Positions 41,885-50,221 of a stretch of 64,000 nt of DNA are shown piece by piece; positions within the stretch are counted from its first letter, which is position 1; each line of letters begins with the position of its first letter. The DNA is from Streptomyces adelaidensis (GTDB taxonomy: Bacteria > Actinomycetota > Actinomycetes > Streptomycetales > Streptomycetaceae): positions 20,734 through 84,733 of the forward strand of contig NZ_JAEMUX010000031.1 of the NCBI RefSeq assembly GCF_016598475.1, in the 5' to 3' direction. Both the position numbers and the translations under genes were made by a program. Below the pieces are notes generated by a model that worked only from the letters and a program-made list of their open reading frames with translations, made no database searches and had not been told where the DNA came from.

Positions 41885-43027
41885 ATGCACAAGACCTTGA
41901 TCGTGACCAACGACTTCCCGCCCCGCCCCGGTGGCATCCAGGCGTTTCTCCACAATATGGCGCTGCGGCTGGACCCCGAACAGGTCGTCGTCTACGCCTC
42001 GACGTGGAAGCGCGGCCGGGAGGGCGTCGAGGCGACGGCCGCCTTCGACGCCGAGCAGCCCTTCACCGTCGTACGCGACCGTACGACCATGCTGCTGCCG
42101 ACGCCCGCCGTCACCCGCCGCGCGGTCTCCCTGCTGCGGGAGCACGGCTGTACGTCGGTGTGGTTCGGCGCGGCGGCCCCGCTCGGCCTGATGGCGCCCG
42201 CACTGCGCAAGGCGGGCGCCCGGCGGCTGGTGGCGACCACCCACGGCCACGAGGCGGGCTGGGCGCAGCTGCCCGCCGCCCGGCAGCTGCTGCGGCGGAT
42301 CGGCGAGGGCACGGACACGATCACCTACCTCGGCGAGTACACGCGCTCCCGGATCGCCACGGCCCTCACTCCGGACGCGGCCGGGCGCATGGTCCAACTG
42401 CCGCCGGGTGTCGACGAGAAGACCTTCCACCCGGACTCCGGCGGCGACGAGGTCCGCGCCCGGCTCGGCCTCACCGACCGCCCGGTGGTCGTCTGCGTCT
42501 CCCGCCTCGTGCCGCGCAAGGGCCAGGACACCCTGATCCAGGCGATGCCCGCCATCCTGGCCAAGGAGCCGGACGCCGTCCTGCTGATCGTCGGCGGCGG
42601 ACCGTACGAGAAGGAGCTGCGGCGGCTCGCCCACGAGAGGGGGGTCGCCGGCGCCGTCCGCTTCACCGGCGCCGTCCCCTGGTCCGACCTGCCCGCCCAC
42701 TACGGCGCCGGCGACGTCTTCGCCATGCCGTGCCGCACGCGCAGGGGCGGCCTCGACGTCGAGGGCCTCGGCATCGTCTACCTGGAAGCCTCCGCCACCG
42801 GCCTCCCCGTCGTGGCCGGCGACTCCGGCGGCGCCCCCGACGCCGTCCTCGACGGCGAAACCGGCTGGATCGTCCCCGGCACCTCCCCCACCCAGACCGC
42901 AGACCGCATCACAGCCCTCCTCGCCGACCCCGAACTACGCCGAAGCATGGGCCACCGCGGCCGAGACTGGGTCGAACAAAAATGGCGCTGGGACCTCCTG
43001 GCAGAAACCCTGAAATCCCTCCTGTAG
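41885..43027 (+). CDS. GT4 mannosyltransferase, PimB-like
   Basis: A 380-residue GT-B enzyme: MHKTLIVTNDFPPRPGGIQA at the N-terminus, GHEAGWAQLPAARQL, the nucleotide-sugar domain start VVVCVSRLVPRKGQD, LLIVGGGPYEKELRRLA and the EX7E-type motif EGLGIVYLEASATGLPVVAG. It closely resembles mycobacterial and corynebacterial PimB' (Rv2188c), which adds the second mannose to PIM1 at the cytoplasmic face. That gene also neighbours fadD15 there, as here. Donor is likely GDP-mannose. Confidence 0.88.
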   Translation: MHKTLIVTNDFPPRPGGIQAFLHNMALRLDPEQVVVYASTWKRGREGVEATAAFDAEQPFTVVRDRTTMLLPTPAVTRRAVSLLREHGCTSVWFGAAAPLGLMAPALRKAGARRLVATTHGHEAGWAQLPAARQLLRRIGEGTDTITYLGEYTRSRIATALTPDAAGRMVQLPPGVDEKTFHPDSGGDEVRARLGLTDRPVVVCVSRLVPRKGQDTLIQAMPAILAKEPDAVLLIVGGGPYEKELRRLAHERGVAGAVRFTGAVPWSDLPAHYGAGDVFAMPCRTRRGGLDVEGLGIVYLEASATGLPVVAGDSGGAPDAVLDGETGWIVPGTSPTQTADRITALLADPELRRSMGHRGRDWVEQKWRWDLLAETLKSLL

Positions 43028-43337
43028 CCCGGCCCCGCAGGGGGGCGCGGGCAACGGCGCGACCACCCCCGGACGGCCCGGCGGCCGCCTCCGATGCGCC
43101 CCTGGCACCCCTTGAGGCGCTGGAGCCGGCAGTGCCGCGAGCGGGCTCGAGCGCACCCTGCCGCAGCCCGGCCCCGCAAGGGGCGCGGGGAACGGCGCGA
43201 TCAGCCCCCCACGGCCCGACGGCCGCCCCCGATGCGCCCCTGGCACCCCCTGAGGCGCTGGAGCCGGCAGGGCCGCGAGCGGCTCGAGCGGGCCCTGCCG
43301 CAGCCCCGCCCCATAAGGGGCGCGGGGAACTGCGCGA
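43028..43337. repeat. two ~138-bp tandem blocks plus a partial third
   Basis: Blocks start at 43028, 43167 and 43304, each with cccggccccgca or ccccgccccata and then a copy of the intergenic repeat (ggggcgcggggaacggcgcg). The first two continue through acggcc, ccgatgcgcccctggcaccc and aggcgctggagccggcag to ccctgccgcag. The third breaks off and runs straight into the 14-bp array. Both full copies differ by scattered substitutions, so the duplication is not very recent. Confidence 0.8.
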
Positions 43338-43463
43338 CCCGCCCCAGACGACCAGCCCCAGACGACCCGCCCCAGACGACCCGCCCCAGACGACCAGCCC
43401 CAGACGACCCGCCCCAGACGACCCGCCCCAGACGACCCGCCCCAGACGACCCGCCCCAGACGA
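43338..43463. repeat. nine tandem copies of a 14-bp unit
   Basis: Consensus cccgccccagacga; units 2 and 5 read ccagccccagacga, the other seven are identical. The array follows the last intergenic-repeat copy without a gap and ends at cccgcacccgcc. 14 is not a multiple of three, and no gene spans it. Confidence 0.9.
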
Positions 43464-43759
43464 CCCGCACCCGCCGCCCCGATGCGCACCCCGCACCCCC
43501 TGACGCGCCCCCCGGTCCGGCAGAGCACGGGACCGCAGTGACGCAAGTGAGCCAAGCAAAATCGGCCCCCCGCCCTCTTGGCAGAAACTTTGAAAACTCT
43601 CCCCCACCCCACAAGAGGCGCGAGGAACGGCGCGATCAGGCACAGACCAGGCACAGACCAACCCCCAGCCACACCCAAAGAGCCCCCCGCACCCCCCAAC
43701 ACGCCCCCAGTTCGGCAAAGCCCCTAGTCGGAGCCGAAAAATCCGCACATGCTGCGCAC
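43464..43759. other. spacer between the 14-bp array and the cholesterol oxidase gene
   Basis: About 300 bp of low-complexity C-rich DNA. It holds another degenerate repeat copy (gaggcgcgaggaacggcgcg at 43614-43633). Just before it, tggcagaaactttgaaaact (43578-43597) closely echoes the end of the PimB-like coding region (tggcagaaaccctgaaatcc), as if a piece of that 3' end plus repeat had been copied here. No credible gene or clear promoter seen. Confidence 0.5.
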
Positions 43760-45397
43760 ATGACAGCAAAACTGATGCAGCGTCAGCTGACGAGACGTCA
43801 CATACTTGGTATGGCCGCGCTACAGACCGCGGCCACCCTCGGCCTCACCCGCGTCGGCCTCCAGTCGGCCAGGGCGGTCGAGCCCGAGGCAGTCGACACC
43901 GCCCCCGCGATCGTCATCGGCTCCGGCTACGGCGCCGCCGTCGCCGCCCTCCGCCTCGGCCAGGCCGGCATCCGCACGGTCGTCCTGGAGATGGGCAGAC
44001 TCTGGAACACCCCCGGCTCCGACGGCAAGATCTTCTGCTCGACCAGGGAGCCGGACGAGCGGTCCATGTGGTTCAAGACCCGCACCGAGGCCCCACTCGC
44101 CACCTTCCTGTGGCTGGACGTCGTCAACCAGGACATCAACCCGTACCCCGGCGTCCTGGACCGGGTCCGCTACGCCAACATGTCCGTGTTCCTCGGCCGC
44201 GGCGTCGGCGGCGGCTCACTGGTCAACGGCAGCATGGCCGTCACCCCCCTCCAGTCGTACTTCGCCGAGCAGTTCCCGACCGTCAACACCGCCGAGATGT
44301 ACTCCACGTACTTCCCGCGCGCCCGCGCCATGCTCGGCGTCAACACCGTCGACCCCGCCTGGTTCGAGTCCACGGAGTGGTACCGCTTCAGCCGGATCTC
44401 CCGGACCCACGCCGAGAAGACCGGCCTCAGGACCACCTTCGTACCGAGCGTCTACGACTTCGCGTACATGGAGCGCGAGGCGGCCGGCACCGCGACCAAG
44501 TCCGCCCTCGCCGGCGAGGTCATCTACGGCAACAACCACGGCAAGCGCAGCCTCGACAAGACGTACCTCGCCGCCGCCCTCGGCACCGGGAACGTCACCA
44601 TCCACACCATGGAGCGGGCCAGGGGCATCCGCCGGCTCAGCGACGGCACGTACGTCGTCACCGTCGACCGCGTCGACGGCACGGGCACGGTCGTCGAGAC
44701 CAAGGAGTACGGCTGCACCTATCTGTTCCTCGGCGCCGGCAGCGTCGGCACCACCGAACTCCTCGTCCGGGCCCGGGCGAAGGGCACCCTCCCGGCGCTG
44801 GACGCCGGCGTCGGCGCGGGCTGGGGCGGCAACGGCAACGTGATGCTCGGTCGGGCCAACCACCTGTGGGACACGGTCGGCGCGAACCAGTCGACCATGC
44901 CGGTCCTGGGCATCGACGACTGGGCCAACACGTCCAACCCCGTCTTCGCCGAGATCGCCCCGCTGCCCACCGGCCTCGAACACTGGGTCAGCCTCTACCT
45001 GGCGATCACCAAGAACCCGGAGCGCGCGTCCTTCACCTACGACGCCGCGAGCGACTCGGCGAAACTCGGCTGGAGCGCCGCCCAGAGCGCGGTCTCCGTC
45101 TCCATGGCCAAGAAGCTCTTCGACCGGATCAACTCGGCCAACAGCACGATCTACCGGTACGACCTGTTCGGCTCGTCCAACAAGGTGTTCGCCGACGACT
45201 TCACGTACCACCCGCTGGGCGGCTGCGTGCTGGGGAAGGCGACCGACGACTACGGGAGGGTCAAGGGGTATTCGAAGCTGTATGTCACCGACGGCGCGCT
45301 GGTGCCCGGCTCGATCGGGGTGAACCCGTTCGTCACGATCACCGCGCTCGCCGAACGCACGATGGCGCGGGTCCTCGCCGAGGACACCGCGCCATGA
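43760..45397 (+). CDS. secreted cholesterol oxidase (GMC family)
   Basis: A 545-residue flavoenzyme oxidising 3-beta-hydroxysterols to the 3-keto-4-ene with H2O2 release. A Tat signal is visible (TRRHILGMAALQTAATLGLT). The FAD-binding motif is VIGSGYGAAVAALRLGQAG, with SVFLGRGVGGGSLVNGSMAV for flavin contacts. Catalytic positions match FAEIAP (Glu), TYHPLGGCVLG (His) and GVNPFVTITALAERTM (Asn). ATG 43760 has no good ribosome-binding site; ATG 43775 is an alternative. It converges on the fadD gene 20 bases away. Confidence 0.93.
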   Translation: MTAKLMQRQLTRRHILGMAALQTAATLGLTRVGLQSARAVEPEAVDTAPAIVIGSGYGAAVAALRLGQAGIRTVVLEMGRLWNTPGSDGKIFCSTREPDERSMWFKTRTEAPLATFLWLDVVNQDINPYPGVLDRVRYANMSVFLGRGVGGGSLVNGSMAVTPLQSYFAEQFPTVNTAEMYSTYFPRARAMLGVNTVDPAWFESTEWYRFSRISRTHAEKTGLRTTFVPSVYDFAYMEREAAGTATKSALAGEVIYGNNHGKRSLDKTYLAAALGTGNVTIHTMERARGIRRLSDGTYVVTVDRVDGTGTVVETKEYGCTYLFLGAGSVGTTELLVRARAKGTLPALDAGVGAGWGGNGNVMLGRANHLWDTVGANQSTMPVLGIDDWANTSNPVFAEIAPLPTGLEHWVSLYLAITKNPERASFTYDAASDSAKLGWSAAQSAVSVSMAKKLFDRINSANSTIYRYDLFGSSNKVFADDFTYHPLGGCVLGKATDDYGRVKGYSKLYVTDGALVPGSIGVNPFVTITALAERTMARVLAEDTAP

Positions 45398-45416
45398 GCC
45401 AACCGGCCTGTGCGGG

Positions 45417-47213
45417 TCACTTCTGGTAGATCGCCTCGATCTCGTCCGCGTAGTCCTTCGCCACCACGTTGCGCTTGAGCTTCAAAGACGGCGTCAGGTG
45501 GCCCGAATCCTCCGTGAACTGGGAGGACAGAATGCGGAACTTCCGCACCGATTCCGCCTTCGAAACCGCGGCGTTGCCGTCGTCGATCGCGGCCTGGACG
45601 GCCGCGTTCAGATCGGCGTCCGCACTCAGCGACGCCGCGGTGGAGCCCGCGGGCTTGCCGTGCTCGGCGGCCCAACGGCCCAGGAACTCGTCGTCGATGG
45701 TGATCAGCGCGCCCACGAACGGCCGCCCGTCACCCACCACCATGCACTCCGCGACCAGCGCGTGCGCCCGGATACGGTCCTCGATCACGGCCGGGGCGAC
45801 GTTCTTGCCGCCCGCGGTGACGATGATCTCCTTCTTGCGGCCGGTGATCCTGAGGTAGCCGTCCTCGTCGAGGGTGCCGATGTCACCGGTGTGGAACCAG
45901 CCGTCGGCCAGCGCCTCCTCGGTCGCGCCCGGGTTGTTCCAGTACTCCTTGAACAGGTGCTCGCCGTGCAGCAGCACCTCCCCGTCGTCCGCGATCCGGA
46001 TGACGGAACCCGGCAGCGGCTGCCCGACCGTCCCGATCTTCTGGCGGTCCCAGGGATTGAACGCGGTCGCCGCACAGGACTCGGTCAGGCCGTAGCCCTC
46101 CAGGACCGTGAAGCCGATGCCGCGGAAGAAGTGGCCCAGGCGCTCGCCCAGCGGGGCGCCGCCCGAGATCGCGTACTCGCCCTTGCCACCCAGCACCGCG
46201 CGCAGCTTGCTGTAGACGAGCCTGTCGAACACCTTGTGCTTGATCTTCAGACCGAGGGCCGGGCCCGACGCGGTGTCCAGCGCCTTGCTGTACGCGATCG
46301 CCGTGTCCGCGGCCTTGTCGAAGATCTTGCCCTTGCCGTCCGCCTGCGCCTTGGCCCGCGCCGAGTTGTAGACCTTCTCGAAGACCCGCGGCACACCGAG
46401 GATCAGCGTCGGCCGGAAGGAGGCCAGCTCGTCGGTGAGGTTCTTGATGTCCGGTACGGTGCCCAGCTTGATCGGCGCCATCATCGGCGCGACCTGCACC
46501 AGCCGGCCGAACACATGGGCGAGCGGCAGGAACAGCAGGACACTGCACTCGCCCGTACGGAACAGCGGCCGTAGCCGCTCCACCACGTTCCCGCACTCGG
46601 CGAAGAAGCTGCGGTGGGTGAGCACACAGCCCTTGGGCCTGCCGGTGGTCCCGGACGTGTAGACGATGGTCGCCGGGTCGTCCGCCTTCGCCAGCGAGCT
46701 GCGCTCCTCGACGGCCTCGTCGGTGACGCCCTGGCCGAGGCGCCCCAGCTCCTCCACCCCGCCGCCCTCGATCTGCCAGACGTGCTTCAGCGCCGGCAGT
46801 TGGTCGCGCACCGACTCGACGGCCGCCGTGTGCCCGTCCAGCTCCACGATCATGGCGGTCGCGCCCGAGTCGGCGAGGATCCACTGCACCTGCTCCGGCG
46901 AGCTGGTCTCGTACACCGGCACGGTGACCGCGCCGGCCGACCAGATCGCGAAGTCCAGCAGCGTCCACTCGTATCGGGTACGCGACATCAGTGCGACCCG
47001 GTCACCCGGCTGGACGCCGGCGGCGATGAACCCCTTCGCGGCCGCCCGCACCTCGGTGAGGAACTGGACGGCGTCGACGTCCTGCCAGGCGCCGTCCACC
47101 TTGCGGGCGATGACGGCGACATCGGGATGCTGCGCGGCGTTTCTCCGGACGATGTCGGTCAGATTGCCGTCCGTAGGGACCTCGTACAAAGCCGGAAGGC
47201 TGAACTCGCGCAA
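45417..47213 (-). CDS. fadD: long-chain fatty-acid--CoA ligase
   Basis: A 598-residue acyl-CoA synthetase (AMP-forming) with P-loop-like TIVYTSGTTGRPKGCVLTH, FLPLAHVFGRLVQ, the linker EGYGLTESCAATAFNP, and the hinge/A8 motif DGYLRITGRKKEIIVTAGGKN. It closely resembles FadD15 (Rv2187) type proteins. The start is TTG 47213 with GAGGAG eight bases upstream. Acts in the cytosol on long-chain acids. It diverges from the metallophosphoesterase gene; a candidate TetR-type operator lies in the shared spacer. Confidence 0.93.
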   Translation of the reverse strand: MREFSLPALYEVPTDGNLTDIVRRNAAQHPDVAVIARKVDGAWQDVDAVQFLTEVRAAAKGFIAAGVQPGDRVALMSRTRYEWTLLDFAIWSAGAVTVPVYETSSPEQVQWILADSGATAMIVELDGHTAAVESVRDQLPALKHVWQIEGGGVEELGRLGQGVTDEAVEERSSLAKADDPATIVYTSGTTGRPKGCVLTHRSFFAECGNVVERLRPLFRTGECSVLLFLPLAHVFGRLVQVAPMMAPIKLGTVPDIKNLTDELASFRPTLILGVPRVFEKVYNSARAKAQADGKGKIFDKAADTAIAYSKALDTASGPALGLKIKHKVFDRLVYSKLRAVLGGKGEYAISGGAPLGERLGHFFRGIGFTVLEGYGLTESCAATAFNPWDRQKIGTVGQPLPGSVIRIADDGEVLLHGEHLFKEYWNNPGATEEALADGWFHTGDIGTLDEDGYLRITGRKKEIIVTAGGKNVAPAVIEDRIRAHALVAECMVVGDGRPFVGALITIDDEFLGRWAAEHGKPAGSTAASLSADADLNAAVQAAIDDGNAAVSKAESVRKFRILSSQFTEDSGHLTPSLKLKRNVVAKDYADEIEAIYQK

Positions 47214-47522
47214 GACTGCTGCTCCTCATAGGGCGCCGGCGCCACGACTCTGTGTGGGATGCGACGGTCCGGTCCAAGGCTGGGGCGAGCGCTCAGGTCC
47301 CCTTGGTTCCCTCACTGGTTGAAAACCTGAGCACAACTGGACTGCCCGGACGTTACCCGCCGGTATGGCTTCTCCGCGAGGGGGGTCCGGCGAGATGTTC
47401 TCCGCGTCACACATGGGGGGTTCTCCCCGGAACAATAATCCCCTCACTTACTGACTGGCCAGTAACCGGCGGGCCCGACCGGCTCTGTTCACGTATGCCG
47501 CACAGGCCTACGCTTGATCGTC
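47214..47522. promoter_or_regulatory. divergent fadD / metallophosphoesterase spacer with palindromic operator candidate
   Basis: 309 bp non-coding. TTACTGACTGGCCAGTAA (47448-47465) is a near-perfect 18-bp palindrome (half-site TTACTGRCY), 58 bases before the phosphoesterase ATG and 235 bases before the fadD TTG. Its size and style match TetR-family fatty-acid regulator sites. An AT-rich aacaataatc lies just left of it. Confidence 0.5.
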
Positions 47523-48320
47523 ATGGCACCCACACCAGGCGGAAACCGCAAGACACGCGTCCATGTGGTCAGCGACGTGCACGGCAACGCGCGCGACCTG
47601 GCCCGAGCGGGTGAGGGCGCCGACGCCCTGGTGTGTCTGGGTGACCTGGTCCTCTTCCTCGACTACGCCGACCACTCCCGCGGCATCTTCCCCGACCTCT
47701 TCGGCGTCGAGAACGCCACCCGCCTCGTCGAGCTGCGCACCGCCCGGCGCTTCGAGGACGCGCGCGAACTCGGCATCCGGCTGTGGGCGGGGGTCGGCGG
47801 GGAGCGGGCCGCCGTGATCGAGAAGGCGGTGCGCAAGCAGTACGCCGAGATGTTCGCGGCCTTCCCGACACCGACGTACGCCACCTACGGCAATGTCGAT
47901 ATGCCGATGCTCTGGCCGGAATACGCCGCACCGGGCACGACCGTGCTGGACGGCGAGCGGGTGGAGATCGGCGGCCGGGTCTTCGGATTCGTGGGCGGCG
48001 GCCTGCGGACCCCCATGCGGACCCCCTACGAGATCAGCGACGAGGAGTACGCGGCGAAGATCGAGGCGGTGGGAGAGGTCGACGTGCTCTGCACGCACAT
48101 CCCGCCGGAGGTCCCTGAGCTGGTGTACGACATGGTGGCGCGCCGTTTCGAGCGGGGGAGCCGGGCGCTGCTGGAGGCGATCCGCAAGACAAGGCCCCGG
48201 TACTCCCTTTTCGGGCACGTCCACCAGCCGCTGGTGCGGCGGATGCGCATCGGGGCGACGGAGTGCGTGAACGTCGGGCACTTCGCCGGCAGCGGGAAGC
48301 CGTGGGCGCTGGAATGGTGA
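47523..48320 (+). CDS. calcineurin-like metallophosphoesterase
   Basis: A 265-residue cytosolic phosphoesterase: VHVVSDVHGNARDL, CLGDLVLFLDYAD, TYGNVDMPML, DVLCTHIPPEV and LFGHVHQPL supply the metal ligands in standard order. Substrate unknown (nucleotide or phosphoester). ATG 47523 is preferred over TTG 47514. The SRPBCC, ArsA-like and DUF5304 genes follow on the same strand. Confidence 0.88.
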   Translation: MAPTPGGNRKTRVHVVSDVHGNARDLARAGEGADALVCLGDLVLFLDYADHSRGIFPDLFGVENATRLVELRTARRFEDARELGIRLWAGVGGERAAVIEKAVRKQYAEMFAAFPTPTYATYGNVDMPMLWPEYAAPGTTVLDGERVEIGGRVFGFVGGGLRTPMRTPYEISDEEYAAKIEAVGEVDVLCTHIPPEVPELVYDMVARRFERGSRALLEAIRKTRPRYSLFGHVHQPLVRRMRIGATECVNVGHFAGSGKPWALEW

Positions 48321-48403
48321 GTCTCCGCGCGCGGTAGCCTTCACGCTGCATATACGTGCCCACCCACCTCCCTCACCGGACAGTCCCTGGAGGAGCCACC
48401 GCG

Positions 48404-48847
48404 ATGGCGGAATTCACCAGTTCGAGCATCACGATCGAGGCTGCGGCGGCCGACGTCATGGGAGTGATCGCCGACTTCGCCCGCTACCCGGACTGGACGG
48501 GCGAGGTGAAGGAGGCGGAGGTGCTGGCGACGGACGGCCAGGGCCGCGCCGAGCAGGTCCGGCTCGTCATGGACGCGGGTGCGATCAAGGACGACCAGAC
48601 GCTGGCCTACACCTGGTCCGGGGCGAACGAGGTCTCCTGGACGCTGGTCAAGTCCCAGATGCTCCGCTCCCTCGACGGCACCTACATCCTCAAGCCGGTC
48701 AACGACACGGTGACCGAGGTGACGTACCAGCTCACCGTCGACGTCAAGATCCCCATGCTCGGGATGATCAAGCGCAAGGCGGAGAAGGTCATCATCGACC
48801 GGGCACTGGCGGGGCTGAAGAAGCGGGTCGAGTCGGACGCGCGGTAG
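48404..48847 (+). CDS. SRPBCC (START-like) family protein
   Basis: A 147-residue protein (MAEFTSSSITIEAAAADVMG...) of the polyketide-cyclase/Coq10-like SRPBCC fold: IADFARYPDWTGEV at the N-terminus, a central beta sheet (YTWSGANEVSWTLVKSQ) and a long C-terminal helix (MIKRKAEKVIIDRALAGLKK). Binds a hydrophobic ligand; which one is unknown. Excellent ribosome-binding site (tggaggagccacc). Same order as Rv2185c next to the ArsA-like Rv2184c. Confidence 0.87.
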   Translation: MAEFTSSSITIEAAAADVMGVIADFARYPDWTGEVKEAEVLATDGQGRAEQVRLVMDAGAIKDDQTLAYTWSGANEVSWTLVKSQMLRSLDGTYILKPVNDTVTEVTYQLTVDVKIPMLGMIKRKAEKVIIDRALAGLKKRVESDAR

Positions 48848-48887
48848 CTCGGCGGGACGCGCGGTCGTGGGTGCGGGTCGTCCGTGG

Positions 48888-48925
48888 CCGGTCGCGCGGT
48901 TCCCCGCGCCCCTTTCGGGGCGCGG
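48888..48925. repeat. intergenic repeat copy with compact hairpin
   Basis: ccggtcgcgcggttccccgc runs into the stem ccgcgcccc (48904-48912), loop tttc, ggggcgcgg (48917-48925). Confidence 0.65.
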
Positions 48926-48994
48926 CCCCGGCTCGTCGGCTGCGGGCAGCCAGCGGTAACGGGTGTCCGCTGCGCTGAGTTACCGTTCACCCTC

Positions 48995-50164
48995 ATGCGC
49001 ACCATCCTGATCACCGGGCAAGGCGGCGGCGGCCGTACGACGGTCGCGGCGGCCACGGGGCTGGCGGCGGCGCGTGCGGGCACGCGGACGCTCGTGCTGA
49101 GCGCGGACCGGATCGACAGCCTGGGTGCCGTGCTGGGGCGGGCGACCGGGGCGGAACCCGTCCGGATCGAACCGAACCTCACCGCCTGGCGGCCCGACGC
49201 GGCGGAGGACTTCCGTGAGGACCTCGTCGCCTTCCAGGACCGGGCCACGTCCGTGCTGGACCTGCTGGGCGCCGGCCGGCTCGACGCCGAGGAACTCACA
49301 CCCCTCCCCGGTGCCGAGGAACTCGCTCTCCTGCGCGCACTGCGCGACGCCGCGCTCTCCGACTCCTACGACCTGCTCGTCGTCGATCTGCCGCCCGCCC
49401 CGCAGGCACTCGCCCTGCTCGGCCTGCCGGAGGAGCTGCGGCGCTATCTGCGACGGCTGCTCCCGCCCGAGCGACAGGCCGCCCGCGCGCTGCGGCCGAT
49501 GCTCGGACGCCTCGCCGGAGTGCCCATGCCGGCGGAGTGGCTGTACGAGACGGCCGGCCGGTGGGACGTGGAGCTGGCCGCCGTCGCGGCGGTGGTCGAG
49601 GACCCCGGCACGACCGTACGGCTGGTCGCGGAGCCGGGACCGGCCGGCACCGACCACGTACGCCTCGCGAGCATCGGACTCGCCCTGCGCGCCCTGCCCG
49701 TGGACACGGTCGTCGCCAACCGCATCCTCCCCGGGGCCACGCACGACACCTGGCTCGGCGCCCTGGCCGCCCAGCAGCGGAAGGCCGTCGAGGAGTGGCG
49801 GCAGATCCATCCCGTACGAGAGGTCGCCCACCTCGGCCGGGACCCGCGCGGCACCGACGACCTCGCCGCCCTCGACGCACCCGGCGCCGGTGACGCGCCC
49901 GCCCGCGTCGAGTGGCCCGTCATGGACCACCTCGGCGGCGAGGGCGTGCTCGTCTGGCACATCCCGCTGCCCGGCGCGATACGCGACGAGCTGGATCTCA
50001 TCCGGCGGGGCGACGAGTTGGTCGTCACGGCGGGGCAGTTCCGCCGTATTGTTCCGCTGCCGTCGGCGCTGCGCCGCTGCACCGTCGACGGCGCGGCCCT
50101 GCGCGACGGCTGCTTGAGGATCCGTTTCGCGCCGGACCCGCAGTTGTGGCCCCGGACCCGGTGA
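48995..50164 (+). CDS. ArsA/GET3-family ATPase-like protein with altered P-loop
   Basis: A 389-residue relative of ArsA/Get3. The deviant Walker A motif reads GQGGGGRTTVAAA where the family has GKGGVGKT(T/S), so both lysines are replaced. Walker B-like DSYDLLVVDLPPAPQAL follows. The C-terminal region VEWPVMDHLGGEGVLVWHIPLP resembles the ArsA HSP20-like extension (ArsA_HSP20). ATP hydrolysis may be lost or changed. ATG 48995 is the start. It lies in the SRPBCC-ArsA-DUF5304 order kept in mycobacteria. Role unknown, not evidently arsenic transport. Confidence 0.85.
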   Translation: MRTILITGQGGGGRTTVAAATGLAAARAGTRTLVLSADRIDSLGAVLGRATGAEPVRIEPNLTAWRPDAAEDFREDLVAFQDRATSVLDLLGAGRLDAEELTPLPGAEELALLRALRDAALSDSYDLLVVDLPPAPQALALLGLPEELRRYLRRLLPPERQAARALRPMLGRLAGVPMPAEWLYETAGRWDVELAAVAAVVEDPGTTVRLVAEPGPAGTDHVRLASIGLALRALPVDTVVANRILPGATHDTWLGALAAQQRKAVEEWRQIHPVREVAHLGRDPRGTDDLAALDAPGAGDAPARVEWPVMDHLGGEGVLVWHIPLPGAIRDELDLIRRGDELVVTAGQFRRIVPLPSALRRCTVDGAALRDGCLRIRFAPDPQLWPRTR

Positions 50165-50221
50165 ACCGCATACGCCCGTTCGGGTAACGTCGAAGGTACG
50201 AACCGTAGGCAGGAGCCCGCC

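Noticed and set aside
43338..43463. 14-bp array considered as a CRISPR
   Set aside because: Units are contiguous with no spacers, and no cas genes are present.
43094..43759. Long N-terminal extension of the cholesterol oxidase frame through the repeat region
   Set aside because: Pro/Arg-rich translation of repeats; the Tat signal at 43760 marks the real N-terminus.
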